Positions 42,561-52,738 of a stretch of 64,000 bases of DNA are shown piece by piece. A model generated the notes under the pieces. That model saw only the letters and a list, made by a program, of their open reading frames with translations. It ran no database searches and was not told where the DNA came from. A program made the translations under genes and the position numbers. The DNA is from Notospermus geniculatus. Its lineage: Eukaryota; Nemertea; Pilidiophora; Heteronemertea; Lineidae. Every line of letters starts with the position of its first letter. Position 1 is the stretch's first letter. The stretch is from the NCBI GenBank assembly GCA_002633025.1, contig NMRB01000392.1, positions 104,752 through 168,751 of the forward strand, in the 5' to 3' direction.

Positions 42561-43002
42561 CCAGACCAAAATGGGGCTCCCCATGTTGCGCTTTTTTTGG
42601 CCCACCCTGTAGAGGCCTATTCAACGGTGCCGCTTAATCCGTACATGTATTTTTGGGGGACATCACATATCGAGGGACTTTAGATTCTATTACACCGGGT
42701 CATACCGTAATAATGCAGTTAGCAAACAATAATCTTTAAGACACGATGTTTTCGTGAGTAACACAATCATGAGGAAATGTCGATCGATTGGCAGATCAAT
42801 AATCCTTCCTCATCACTTCCACTCCTAACGAATAAACACTGTATTTGCTAATTTTTTCATTATTTCATCTGCGAGCATGTTCTCAAAAGCGTCACTTTCC
42901 TTTTAGTTGCACCTCAGTCTGCTTCTGTGTGTCCTTCCTCACATCACGTGGGCACTAGCAGCCACTTGCAGCCACTTTTCATAATTTACCATCATGTCCA
43001 AA

Positions 43003-44097
43003 TTAAAGGACTACGGTAGGTGTCTTCCCGTATCGCCTTTTCCCAATTCGCCTTCTTTTTCCCATTTCGCCTTATTCCCATATCGCCTTTTCCTGTTTCG
43101 CCTTATTCCCGTGTAGCCTTTTCCCGTTTCGTCTTATTCCCATTTTGCCTTTTCCCATATCGCCTTATTCCCATTTCGCCTTTTCCCGTTCTGCCATTTC
43201 CCAATTCGCCTTATTTGGATTATCCAGATTTTACCTCATTGAAAATGGACTAGGCCTAACCCACGTGGAGGCCTACTCGGGCCTTGATTGTGGGGTTTTT
43301 CAGGTGATTTTTAAAGATTCTTGTTGGGGTTAAATTCATTCTAGGCCATGATTAGGCCTACTTAAGGATTTAATCAGCTCCTAATTAAGGATTTCTTTCT
43401 ATTAATTCTTTAAATTATCTTTGAGTGGTTTAATTTCTTATAGGCCTACTGTAAGGCCTGAAATGGATTTCTTTGTATCAATTTTTTTCAATGCTCTCCC
43501 AGCTTCCCATGGAGGGTGTATTGCCACTCTTTGGAAGGGGCTACATTATGGCCTTAAGAAGAGAGAAAATATCTTTTTTCTGAAGTCCTTAATTCATGCA
43601 TCTCATACAGTTCAAAATAAATGACAATATCAATAAATTAAAGCACACGAATATACGAAGTCTAGTCCACTATTTGATATGGGTGCAAGACTCAATTACC
43701 ATAAGGCGAACGGGAAAAGGCGATATGGGAATAAGGCGATATGGGAAATGGCGAAATGGGAATAAGGCGAAATGGGAATAAGGCAAAATGGGAAAAGGTG
43801 AAACAGGAAAAGGCAAAATGGGAACAAGGCGATTTGGGAACAAGGCGAAATGGGAAAAAGAAGGCGATATGGGAATAAGGCGAAATGGGAAAAGGCATGG
43901 GAATAAACCCCACGGTATTGTCACTTTTTCTCGACAGCCGGCGCCACTCTCCAACCCAGGGAAGAACTACGTTGTGTCGGCGAATTGACCCGATTGTAAT
44001 GAATTTTTGTAGTTTGTCTTACTGCCGCTAGGTGCTCCCTCTACGTCGGCAGTCAAATAACGCATCTGAGATCCAATACCGTGCTCCTTTAAGACTG
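43003..44097. mobile_element. TTAA-type MITE carrying a nested minisatellite element
   Basis: Left end TTAAAGGACTACGGTA (43003) and right end CAATACCGTGCTCCTTTAAG (to 44097) belong to the family of 16673-16885, including the GGCGCCACTCTCCAAC segment. The MITE is split at ACGGTA by the element at 43019-43911. Confidence 0.65.
43019..43911. mobile_element. Element with minisatellite termini, 6-bp duplication ACGGTA
   Basis: Left end GGTGTCTTCCCGTATCGCC and right end GGGAATAAACCCC, flanked by ACGGTA (43013-43018, 43912-43917). Each terminus is an array of TTCCCATTTCGCCTTA-type units (about 10 units per side, inverted). The short relative is at 15060-15205. The open frames in the arrays (PFPISPYSH-like) are repeat artefacts. 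Confidence 0.82.
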
Positions 44098-44353
44098 CTC
44101 CATTCTGTCTTGATTATCATTTTTTCCTTTTCTACGACTGGCGGCACAGAACATACATGTACACTCACACCCGATACTTGCTCTTCTTTATATCGCGAGA
44201 TGTAGTCGCTGTGACGTCACTGATGGTCGCCCAAATTTTACGAATTTGGCCCAAGGGACTTCGAAGTAGTCACCCAGAATATCAAACCAGGCCTTTTACG
44301 TGGTAGGCCAACCAACAACCACAAACACTACTTTTTGGCTTTCGAAATGAAAG

Positions 44354-44604
44354 CCACGGGAAATAATGCTATTTACCAAATTGTCGTGACAGGTTGGAGT
44401 TTACGGTTAACTTCTTTCGGTCATGGAGAAGAAAAGTCACTCATTTCATGTTCTGCCGTCTGTCTCACGGCCATGAAATGTACGACCTTCGTAACGATTC
44501 TGCAATATGGCAGTCTTGTCTGTCAGATGAGTGACCGGCGGGGGACATGCATGGAGAAGCACGAAGCAGTGAGGTATACGAGAGCTAAGATGTTTCAGAA
44601 GAAG
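44354..44604 (+). CDS. PAN/Apple-like exon of a two-exon-visible gene
   Basis: The exon runs from a candidate acceptor (ATGAAAG, weak) to donor CAGAAGAAG|GTAATT. Cysteine spacing is C-x3-C-x5-C-x13-C-x8-C, followed by GTCMEKHEA and AKMFQKK. Length and both splice phases equal those of the minus-strand paralogue (2004-2251). The PAN/Apple fold would mediate protein or carbohydrate binding outside the cell, so a signal-peptide exon is expected upstream but was not identified. Splices in phase 0 to 45269. Confidence 0.6.
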
Positions 44605-45268
44605 GTAATTCACTTCAGAGTTTATTCTACAGCCTTCTTTGTCAATTACCTTCTTAAGTCGGCAGTGGGTTTGTGTGGACCCATGCACTAGCGATACGAT
44701 GCATTAGCCTATGCATGCACGTTCATGCCGAGCCGATTTCACTTGGCGTCTGACTCCAGGTTAATTGACTACTCCGCACCACTGGCCACAAGCCAGAAAT
44801 GGTCAGGCCACAGTTAAAAAAGTCCGTTTCTTCACACTTTGTGAGGATCAACTCAGAAATGAGACTGTTTGTTTCCGGGTTAGAGGGTGAAGGGATTAAT
44901 TATTTAAAAAACGCTTCGGCACGTATGTAAAACTCAGTCTAAACTTTTCATTCACTGTGACAGATTCAATTTTAACTCTCACATTCCCGTGCGCAAAGGA
45001 CTTCAATTTTTCAAAATTCAAACGGTCCCTGCTCATTGAAACGTGAAGTGTAAACAATGACACTGGTATCATTCGATGCACAATCACAGCCTCTACATAG
45101 GGATATAGACAGTTTTTCAAAACTCATCTCTATGTTTATTTTATGATGATTTTTTCGAGAGTCTAATTTTTTCTGATACACCCTGTGTGCCTGGCAGCTG
45201 GGTGCAACGTTGTTTTATAAACCAAGTGGGCCTATTCGGTTCATACACATTATTCTAGCTTCCTCAAG

Positions 45269-46231
45269 GACCCAGCGAGGACTAGGTATAAACTAGGAAA
45301 GGTAATCCCATTCCAGCCACCATTGAAGGTAGCCAGGAATGACGTTTGGTTCCCAGACAAGACTTCAGGGAGATTAGTACAGATTCAACCGCCGAACAAC
45401 ACACCCTTTATGAATGTTGTTGTGTATGTTATCAAGAGGCCGGGCAACTTTGGAATCAAGTACAGGAGTTCCTTCTACAAACACGTCACAGGGTGTGTCG
45501 AACGATCTATTTACATGGGTTACTTAGTGTTCCTTTTGAAAAGAACCTGTCTGCTTTATGACGTCAAGAGGGGGGCATTTGAAGGGAACGTCATCATACC
45601 CAGCTCAAATAAATGCGTTTCTAAAGGAGTAAACTATTTAATACAAATCGGATACGAGGAGAAAGTCGTCGTGTATTGCTTTCGAAATTTCATCGGTGCC
45701 ACCATTTATGACATAAAATTATCAAACGTAACTGGTCGAGTTCATTTTGTCCTTACAAATGGAATCGTCTTCCCTTTGAGCATTCCACCACAAGTTGTCA
45801 ACAGAGATGTCTACACAGCTGGCAGAATGTATGTCCTTGGGTATCTTGAGAGAGATAATTACCGGGTAACGAAATACTACCGGGCATGCCGGGCTAGGGA
45901 ATTCAAAAAGCACTGTCGTGATGGTAAAATCTACTTAACTCTCAGCAAATCTTCCAATACGGTGATCCAGGTTTGTCTACCGAGGCCTATTGCGATCGGA
46001 TTTAAACATACATGCTCCGGTACCGTTAGGGATGCTTTCTTTAAGGGATCTGGAAAAACAACCTTTACAGAAGAAGTTGCCTTTCACCCCATAATCAACG
46101 ATTGGTCGTTTTCTCATTACTTATTCCACCCGAAAGATGGCGCATTATTACATTTTAAACGCTCTCCACGGATGGCTGCAGGCATGAAAGAGCATTTAGT
46201 TGCTGCTGAAGTTTACCATCTTGTGATATAA
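45269..46231 (+). CDS. Terminal exon of the PAN/Apple-containing gene (320 codons)
   Basis: Acceptor TTCTAGCTTCCTCAAG|G puts the exon in phase with the donor at 44604. The frame runs without interruption through KVARNDVWFPDKTSGRLVQ, SIYMGYLVFLLKRT, VVYCFRNFIGATIYDIKLSN and VFPLSIPPQVVN to TAA, with AATAAA 14 bases later. It has about nine cysteines, no obvious membrane anchor and many short beta-type hydrophobic runs, consistent with a secreted domain. I do not recognise the family. A TTG at 45323 would not be the start. Confidence 0.72.
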   Translation, partial: DPARTRYKLGKVIPFQPPLKVARNDVWFPDKTSGRLVQIQPPNNTPFMNVVVYVIKRPGNFGIKYRSSFYKHVTGCVERSIYMGYLVFLLKRTCLLYDVKRGAFEGNVIIPSSNKCVSKGVNYLIQIGYEEKVVVYCFRNFIGATIYDIKLSNVTGRVHFVLTNGIVFPLSIPPQVVNRDVYTAGRMYVLGYLERDNYRVTKYYRACRAREFKKHCRDGKIYLTLSKSSNTVIQVCLPRPIAIGFKHTCSGTVRDAFFKGSGKTTFTEEVAFHPIINDWSFSHYLFHPKDGALLHFKRSPRMAAGMKEHLVAAEVYHLVI

Positions 46232-46244
46232 CTGTAAAAAGGTA

Positions 46245-46250
46245 AATAAA
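46245..46250 (+). terminator. Polyadenylation signal AATAAA
   Basis: AATAAA 14 bases after the stop of the PAN/Apple gene; a second one partly overlaps. The 3' UTR would be very short and would end before the perfect hairpin. Confidence 0.5.
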
Positions 46251-46290
46251 AAGGTAAATCCATGCATCAGCTGGAGATGAGTCGGTGTAA

Positions 46291-46359
46291 CAGAATATTG
46301 ATAGATATAGCATCTGGACACTGGGACTGTGTCCAGATGCTATATCTATCAATATTCTG
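46291..46359. repeat. Perfect 31-bp stem, 7-base loop hairpin
   Basis: CAGAATATTGATAGATATAG and CATCTGGACAC are mirrored without any mismatch around TGGGACT. It lies about 60 bp past the PAN/Apple gene. As a perfect palindrome it is either a very young MITE or a small hairpin RNA source. Confidence 0.9.
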
Positions 46360-46465
46360 ACTGACAATATCATAACCCGTATGCGTCAAGTCCCTGTGTT
46401 TCTGGAGTTCTCCTTTTCTCAGTGCTTTTGTTTGATACAAAAGTACGGTGGCCCGTAAGGGACAG

Positions 46466-46705
46466 GAAAATATTTTTTTAAACTCGCCATACGAGTTTAT
46501 AAACTCGCAATAGGACTTTTCAAACACGCAATGCGACTTTTCAAACACGCAATACGACTTTTCAAACACGCAACACGACTTTTCAAACACGCAATACGAC
46601 TTTTCAAACACGTAATACGACTTTTCAAACACGCAATACGACTTTTCAAACACGCAATACGAGTTTTCCAACTCGCAATGCGACTTTTTAAACTCGCAAT
46701 ACGCG
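46466..46705. repeat. 21-bp minisatellite, about 11 units
   Basis: The unit TTTTCAAACACGCAATACGAC repeats head to tail with variants (AACTCGC for AACACGC at both edges). Because 21 is a multiple of 3, both strands show seven-residue repeat ORFs, such as CVFEKSY on minus. No gene context supports translation. Confidence 0.88.
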
Positions 46706-47489
46706 TTTCATTACGCGTCCCGTCGCTAGCCTAGCGGCGGCTTTGGGAACCAAACACCCGTGGTATAGGCGGTTATATCCGCAAAAAGTAGACGTTGACA
46801 AAACAGAGAAGTAGGTTACAAACAGAGTCAAGAAAACGCAGATGTTCTTTGACAAACCAAAGATATTCTTTAACAAAACAGAGACGTTCTGAATAAATGT
46901 TCCCCGACCTCTTCTTAAGCGGGGTTTCACCACATCTGGCATTCTTAAGTTAGCGCATCGTAACGTCTGGACCCTAATTGAACTTTTGAAAGTAGTTTCT
47001 CTCTTGTAGTGCTCATACTGAATAAGTTACAACTTGCACCGATTTCACCCCCTTCTTAAATTGCTATTCCACCACGTAATGTGTTCTTAAGTTACGGGAA
47101 TTTGTTTAGTAAGGTAATGTCTATTTGATGTTGCTTAGATTGTATTTGTAACATAAAATATGAAATAAAATGCAATTTTGGAATTCTTTAGTTAGCGCCC
47201 TCTTGTGGCTCCACCAACTGGGAAACTTAAGAATCGGGTTTTTGGGGTATGTTATGAGTACCCTACAATATACAACATACTGCGCATTTGTAGTTTCCAG
47301 CCTAAATAAATGTCGCCCAGCTCCCGGACTAAAACTACCAGTGATGCAACATTCAAGACCAATAACACCGCCATTCATGGTTCGTCACCAGTGACAACCC
47401 TATACAATAGACTTCATAAGTGGATTTCTCCCGAACTATCCAGTGCACAGACTGTCAGGATTAAGGAACAACTCTATTGTGGTTCAAAA

Positions 47490-47690
47490 CTCTTGCGTGT
47501 AAACGCTACCCAATGCGGTCCAATGTGGATTTAAAATGGCCCCGAATCCACATTCGATTGCATTGGACCACATACGAGCACATTCAAATCTCGTTTAAAC
47601 GCAAATGAGACTCGATGCGGGTCGATCGGATCCAACCGGATTGAAGCTGAATGTGGCTTTTTGGCTTGTCGTCTAAACGGCCCTATTGGC
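47490..47690. mobile_element. Weak inverted-repeat element, CGTGTAAACG / CGTCTAAACGGCCC
   Basis: The left GTGTAAACGCTACCCAATGC and right CTTGTCGTCTAAACGGCCCT show limited pairing, with ATGTGG words inside. The right end recurs inverted at 55314-55358 (AGGGCCGTTTAGACGACAAG). So two partial copies lie outside either end of the large Harbinger element. Confidence 0.4.
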
Positions 47691-47814
47691 CGCCTGCTTC
47701 GGGGGGAATTCTGAGCGCTCTTTGACTCCTCAAACAACGGCAGTGGGAAATACTTCAGGGCCCGTATTCATAAACATTCTTAACTTAGTCATGAATAAAC
47801 CCTAAGTATGATAC

Positions 47815-48947
47815 TGTGGTAAAACTGGCCTCTGCCTCGGGCTAGCCCCGAGTGTGGCCGAGAGTTATGCGCCCGGGTGAGGCCTATTTTACTACAAGGG
47901 ACGCCCCAATAAGACGGGGCGTGCCGTACCTGATAGCACACGGTCCAGAAAGTACGAGAGGATAAAATATGATATAAAACTACGAAGCTCTGTCCAAACA
48001 CCAAGTTTAATTCCAAGTCCCCGTGTGTGAGCTGGCAGGGGCTTTTATCCTCCGAGGCCGGTGACGTCACTGTGGTGCTCCTCCTGATTGGTCGGTGATC
48101 TTCGGCGACGCTGGAGTCCTGTACATCACGACGACAGCAACGACACAGGCCCCGTTTTTACCACACACCCCCGCCACAAGACAAATAAAGAGCAGAACAT
48201 TCTAAATGTTACAAATTAAAACGAAAAATAACGAATTGAACCCACCCAGTTTCCACCGCCATAAGTTCCTCCCCGAAGACGTTGACAATTTCGCCCGGAG
48301 GTATCGTCACGACCCGAGGAGGGTTAACATAAATAAATTCCCCCGGAATTATAACAAAAAATAGAGGTGTAGACAATTTTACCCGAAGGCATCGTCACGC
48401 CTCATCAAGGGTTAACTTATTCTCTAAGTTTTTCTCCCCAAAAATTAAGTACGAATACTAACAATTAAACCCCAAAACATATTTACAAAAAAGGCGGGGA
48501 AACTATCAAGAGCCCGACAACTTAACCCGAAGGTGATGTCAGGGCCCATATCATGAATGGAATGCGGAGGCGCCGACAATTTAACCCGAGGGTATCGTCG
48601 NNNNNNNNNNNNNNNNNNNNNNNNNNNNNNNNNNNNNNNNNNNNNNNNNNNNNNNNNNNNNNNNNNNNNNNNNNNNNNNNNNNNNNNNNNNNNNNNNNNN
48701 NNNNNNNNNNNNNNNNNNNNNNNNNNNNNNNNNNNNNNNNNNNNNNNNNNNNNNNNNNNNNNNNNNNNNNNNNNNNNNNNNNNNNNNNNNNNNNNNNNNN
48801 NNNNNNNNNNNNNNNNNNNNNNNNNNNNNNNNNNNNNNNNNNNNNNNNNNNNNNNNNNNNNNNNNNNNNNNNNNNNNNNNNNNNNNNNNNNNNNNNNNNN
48901 NNNNNNNNNNNNNNNACAGCAACGACACAGGCCCCGTTTTTACCACA
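47815..48947 (+). mobile_element. LTR retroelement with 4-bp duplication ATAC (internal gap)
   Basis: The 5' LTR (47815-48165, 351 bp) starts TGTGGTAAAAC and ends TTTTTACCACA. The 3' LTR end (48916-48947) repeats ACAGCAACGACACAGGCCCC and TTTTTACCACA after the gap. ATAC flanks both ends (47811-47814, 48948-48951). The internal 48166-48600 lacks gag or pol and has no clear tRNA primer site next to the LTR, so the copy is non-autonomous or most of it lies in the gap. Confidence 0.85.
48278..48600. repeat. Four-fold GACAATTTAACCCGAAGGTATCG repeat
   Basis: GACAATTT..CCCGGAGGTATC recurs at about 48284, 48372, 48518 and 48576 with varying spacers, the last running into the gap. It is inside the LTR retroelement and may be a leader repeat. 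Confidence 0.7.
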
Positions 48948-49210
48948 ATACTTAGCTAGCCATGATACTTATGTTGGTATTCATAAAAAGCCTTAGTATG
49001 ACACATAGCCGAGTATGATCCCTAGACTTAGGTATCATGCCTAACAGTTGTTCCCAGGGTATGAAATCACATTTCAACTGTTAATTTGTCTATTTTTCTG
49101 TGGTTTGGCAACTCGCCACGGGGTAGTAGTTGAGTAACCGTTCGTAACTCCTGCCGGTGTGTTATCTATATAGGCTGTAGCGGTTCGTGCTGGGCCTTTA
49201 GTGCGTTAGT

Positions 49211-49485
49211 ATGGCAGCGTCGGAGAAGTCAAAACGAAAGGCAAACTTCACGGAGGCAGAAAAGTTCCGCCTTTGAACGAGAGTTTAATGTAATCAGCGG
49301 AAAATTTAGTTCAACGTTGTCGAACAGAAAAAAACACGAAGCGTGGCAGAGAATAACCGAGGCTATGAACAGACGCAATCCCGCCGTCGTTAGGAGGAAC
49401 GCAGATTATCTAAAAAAGTGGCAAAACATGTGTTCCTCAATGAAAGACGACAAAACAAAACACAGGAAGGAATTATCAAAGACAG
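49211..49485 (+). pseudogene. Harbinger Myb/SANT-like gene, exon 1 (one-base frameshift)
   Basis: From the ATG at 49211: MAASEKSKRKANFTEAEKF, then a TGA caused by an extra T in CCTTTGA (about 49270). In the shifted frame it continues as EFNVISGKFSSTLSNRKKHE, AWQRITEAMNRR and LKKWQNMCSSMKDDK. The order FTEAE, AW-x-x-I-T-E and KKW is that of Myb/SANT-like domain 5 (Zeste/NAIF1 type). Donor GACAG|GTAAAT, phase 1. Removing one T restores the frame, so sequencing error is also possible. Confidence 0.82.
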
Positions 49486-49596
49486 GTAAATTAAATTTAA
49501 CACGTCTATTCTATTCCAAATTAATCCATGTTCACCAGTTATCAGTTACTTTTGCCCGACTATTTGCTAGCTTTCATTACAATCTTCATTTTACAG

Positions 49597-49774
49597 GAGG
49601 TGGTCCGGCCCCAGAAGAGCCTCCCCTGATTTCCCAAAAGGTGGCAGCTATCCTTGGAGAAGATGATCCGACTGTCCACGGAATTGAGGGTGGAGTGGAC
49701 AGCGCCTCTCGTGAAGCAAGTACTAGCCATGAAGTATGGCCAGCTTCTCCTCCTGTGGAAAGGATTTCCGTATG
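49597..49774 (+). CDS. Harbinger Myb/SANT-like gene, exon 2
   Basis: Acceptor CATTTTACAG, donor GTATG|GTAAGT. Encodes GGGPAPEEPPLISQKVAAIL and GEDDPTVHGIEGGVDS. The P-rich stretch, then a helix and an acidic G-I-E-G-G-x-D-S motif, are the usual link between the Myb-like fold and the C-terminal helix in NAIF1-like transposon proteins. Phases fit exons 1 and 3. Confidence 0.8.
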
Positions 49775-49881
49775 GTAAGTCTAAAAAGGGAGGTTGTAAT
49801 CCACACGAATTACATAAACGTAACCGAAAATCGTAGGCCCTATATGTGTGATAAATATTCGTCATACCACTAACTTTACAG

Positions 49882-50275
49882 TTCACGTCCACTTAGTGAC
49901 TTTGCATCCAGAGTGCAAAAACCGCACAGGTACCCGCCAGCCGAAACATTCCCAAACCCCTGTCCACCAGCCGCATCTGACGAGGAGCATGATAACAGTT
50001 CGGCAACTGCACATAGAAAGAGAAAGAATGTAAATGATGATGACACTAGTGCGCTACACAAGAAACTTTTGACAATGGAAAAAATTCGCGCAACACTTGA
50101 GATTGAAAAGCTCAAACTTGAAAAATCTAAGTTGGCCTTAGAAACTGAAGTCCTCCAACTCAAGAAGAGAAAACTTGACAGTCAGTTACAAACCAGCAGG
50201 TACGGCTATAGTGGCCAAATGTCGTCTACCAGCATGCCAAATGAACTTTTCGATTATTCATTTACCAATCTCTGA
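49882..50275 (+). CDS. Harbinger Myb/SANT-like gene, exon 3
   Basis: Acceptor CTAACTTTACAG. Encodes a P-rich region, a KRK basic patch, then a heptad-like coiled coil (ATLEIEKLKLEKSKLALETE, VLQLKKRKLDSQL) and a polar end FDYSFTNL with TGA at 50273-50275. AATAAA follows at about 50351. The coiled coil is likely for oligomerisation with itself or the transposase. Confidence 0.82.
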
Positions 50276-50393
50276 TTTTGCATCTTTTTCAATTTCATTA
50301 ACCTCCTCAACTGTGCTGTACATGACAATATGTAATCGAACTTTTCAAAAATAAAGCAAATTTGAAATGAAGTGATTGTTGTTGTGGATTTAC

Positions 50394-50542
50394 CTCATTG
50401 GAAGTGCAAGTTGGCGATAGCATTTCTTCTAGCGACACCGGTAGGTCTGTTAGGTGGCACAGCATCTAGGTCCGCATCTGGTTGTGGCATACGCACTACT
50501 GGAACTTCTTCAAAATCCGGCAACCCTCGGTTTATGGCGATA
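50394..50542 (-). pseudogene. Harbinger transposase, C-terminal segment cut off by a TA element
   Basis: The minus frame reads IAINRGLPDFEEVPVVRMPQ, a D-rich piece and RNAIANLHFQ with TGA at 50394-50396. It continues the frame that ends ALLQN at 51777 once the 1232-bp insert and one TA are removed. It is the normal acidic tail of the transposase encoded by 51777-52592. Confidence 0.85.
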
Positions 50543-51774
50543 CCCTACTAAAATGTGTCTGAGGTGGATGAAAGGTGTTCAAATGTGTTTTAGGGTGTTT
50601 ATGTGGTGTGCCAATGGTGTTCTATGGTGATTTAGGGGTGTGCTGTGGTGGGACCATGCATGTCCTATGGTGGAACAAGTGGTGTCACGGGTGTTCAGGG
50701 GTATCCAATGGTGGATGCAATGGGCCACCAAAGGGACACCTGAGACCACCACAGAACACCACTGACTGTACCACCTCATAGATATGGGGCACCACAGGGC
50801 ACCTCAGACCACCACAGAACACCACTGACTGTACCACCACATAGACATGGGGCACCACAGGACACCGCTGACCACCATAGAACAGCACTGAGTGTACCAC
50901 CTCATAGACATGGGGCACCACAGGACACCTCAGACCACCATAGAACACCACTGACTTTACCACCACATAGATGTTGGGCACCACAGGACACCACTGTACA
51001 TCCTCAGGAAAGCTTCCTTAGTTGCAAACTGTGTGAAAATTATGAAAGCACTCCAAAATGTTCCCAAATTATATGAAAAACATCTTTTCTCGCAAGTTTA
51101 ATAACGTTTTAATAAAAGATAGTCATAAGATATCATAATTCAGAAGGTGAGAATGAAAAAGCCTTGTAAAAAAACTTTCTCCATTGATAAAAAATCCTGG
51201 ACTTGAATATTCTGCTTTGTAAATCTATAAGATTCTGGCCCCTACAGACACTAATCATTTCTGATGTTGGTTACAGTTGATCTGCAATTTTGAGCGAGAA
51301 TATGGTGCTAATAATTTTGACTAAAAACCAAATTAATTTTAAAACGTAAAACATACATATTCAGAGCAGTCTCTTCACCTGTCAAAAACCTTTAAAGTCT
51401 TGATAACTTCACTGTTTTCAAACATTTTTATGAGGTACAAGGGGTACTCTCCTTGGTGTCCTCGGAAGGGAAAGAATACTTCCAAAGGGCACATATTCCC
51501 TCAATCCTTCGAACACTCCATTAGTCCATATGTCCCACCACAAACGGACACCTATAATGTCCCACCACACACGGACACCTCACAAGGACACCTCTGAGTC
51601 TGTGAGGTGGGACTGTTTCATTTTACCCATTGGGACACCGCTGAGTCACCATTGGGACACCATTGGAAGCACCCAAGAAACACCCTGTCGTCCTTGTGTG
51701 GTGTTTTCTTGGGTGTCCCTGCGGTGTTTCTGAAGGGTGTTTCTAGGGTGAATTCATGAATATTTTTAGTAGGG
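50543..51774. mobile_element. TA-duplicating element (CCCTACTAAAA ends) inside the transposase
   Basis: The TIR CCCTACTAAAA at 50543 is mirrored at 51764-51774. TA flanks both sides, while the interrupted isoleucine codon contains TA once. TA duplication fits Tc1/mariner-type elements. The interior is non-coding: GTGGTGT/ACACCAC words dominate both subterminal regions. Confidence 0.85.
50730..50995. repeat. Tandem repeat, about 65-bp unit, four copies
   Basis: The unit contains ACCACCACAGAACACCACTG, ACTGTACCACCACATAGACA and TGGGGCACCACAGG. Within the TA element. Open frames on minus (YEVVQSVVFCGGLRCP-like) are repeat artefacts. Confidence 0.82.
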
Positions 51775-51776
51775 TA

Positions 51777-52592
51777 TTTTGAAGGAGGGCACAAACCGCA
51801 ATAATTTCGCAACATTTCTGTGGTGAATATCGCAACTTTCCATGGAGACAATGAAAACGTCTCTTCCATAGTCCGATACCCCTCTCTACTAAACACCGTG
51901 TCCTTTTATGAGCTCTGTTGAAGGAACGTTCCTGTGGAGTGTTCGGATTCATATAAGGCGTCATGAGCCACGATCTCAGAGGATATCCACTGTCACCTAG
52001 AAGCATTTCCTCTCCGTCCTCGAGGATTGCTGGAACTCCGCTCTCACGCAAAATGAGTCGTGTGTGCTCCCCGGCCATTTAGAAACAATGTTGATAAATC
52101 TACACTGGGCATCCATCACGACTTGTACATTTATTGAATAATAGTTCTTTCTGTTAATATAGCGCCATTCATGCTGTGAGGGTCCAATGATCCACACATG
52201 CGTTCCATCAACAAGTCCGACAACATTAGGGAAGTGTGCTATTTGATAGAATTCATCGACAATGTTGCGTCTCTCGTTGGCGTTAGGAAATTTCACAATA
52301 CGAGGCAAAAGTGGGAGAAGAGCGCGAGTTACCTGTGTTATTACCCTCGATATTGTTGGCTGAGATGCACCATGTCAGCACCAACCAGCTGAAATGACCC
52401 CGAAGCATAGAACCTTAGAGCAGCAAAGACCTTCAGCTCACAAGGGAGGGCATGGTTCCTCAATGTTCGCGGCTCTAGTTCATCAACTGAAGGATTGTCT
52501 GCCTGTCAAGCCGATAACGTTTGCAGAGTTTCACGTCATCATACACATCTAATGGATGAACCCTATCTCGAAATACCCGTTCTCGACGGATT
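51777..52592 (-). pseudogene. Harbinger (HARBI1-like) transposase, central part, frameshifted
   Basis: Readable blocks in order: RERVFRDRVHPLDVYDDVKL, a helix with LPCELKVFAALRFYASGSFQ, RIVKFPNANERRNIVDEF, FPNVVGLVDGTHV (first Asp), HEWRYINRKNYYSINVQVV, WPGSTHDSF (second Asp), MLLGDSGYPLRSWLMTPY (third site), then RTRCLVERGIGLWKRRFHCL. At least three indels (near 52490, 52380 and 52060) break the frame. All three catalytic positions remain visible. Confidence 0.9.
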
Positions 52593-52670
52593 CACCCTGG
52601 ATGATCAATTTCTGTTAAGCTGAGGGTTGCTGTTAAACTGAGTTGATGCTCGTAGTTAATCTGAGTTAAA

Positions 52671-52738
52671 ATGGCAGATTTTCACCTTTCTTCATCGACT
52701 GACGAGGAAAATGAGGATGTTTCGGAGGAAACTTCAAG
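52671..52738 (+). CDS. Small gene in the palindromic element, exon 1
   Basis: ATG then ADFHLSSSTDEENEDVSEET, an acidic serine-rich start, ending at donor TCAAG|GTGAGA. The mirror copy of this exon lies at 54692-54759 on minus. It splices in phase to 53384. Unknown function; expression is unproven. Confidence 0.45.

Noticed and set aside
43020-43253. Proline/phenylalanine-rich ORF
   Set aside because: Created by TTCCC-CGCC minisatellite units.
46267-46671. 134-aa repeat protein on minus (CVFEKSY repeats)
   Set aside because: Pure product of the 21-bp minisatellite; no start context, splice or gene neighbours.
48553-48996. ORFs across the gap
   Set aside because: They consist almost entirely of unknown bases.
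50685-50984. 99-aa repeat ORF on minus (VVFCGGLRCP units)
   Set aside because: By-product of the 65-bp tandem repeat in the TA element.
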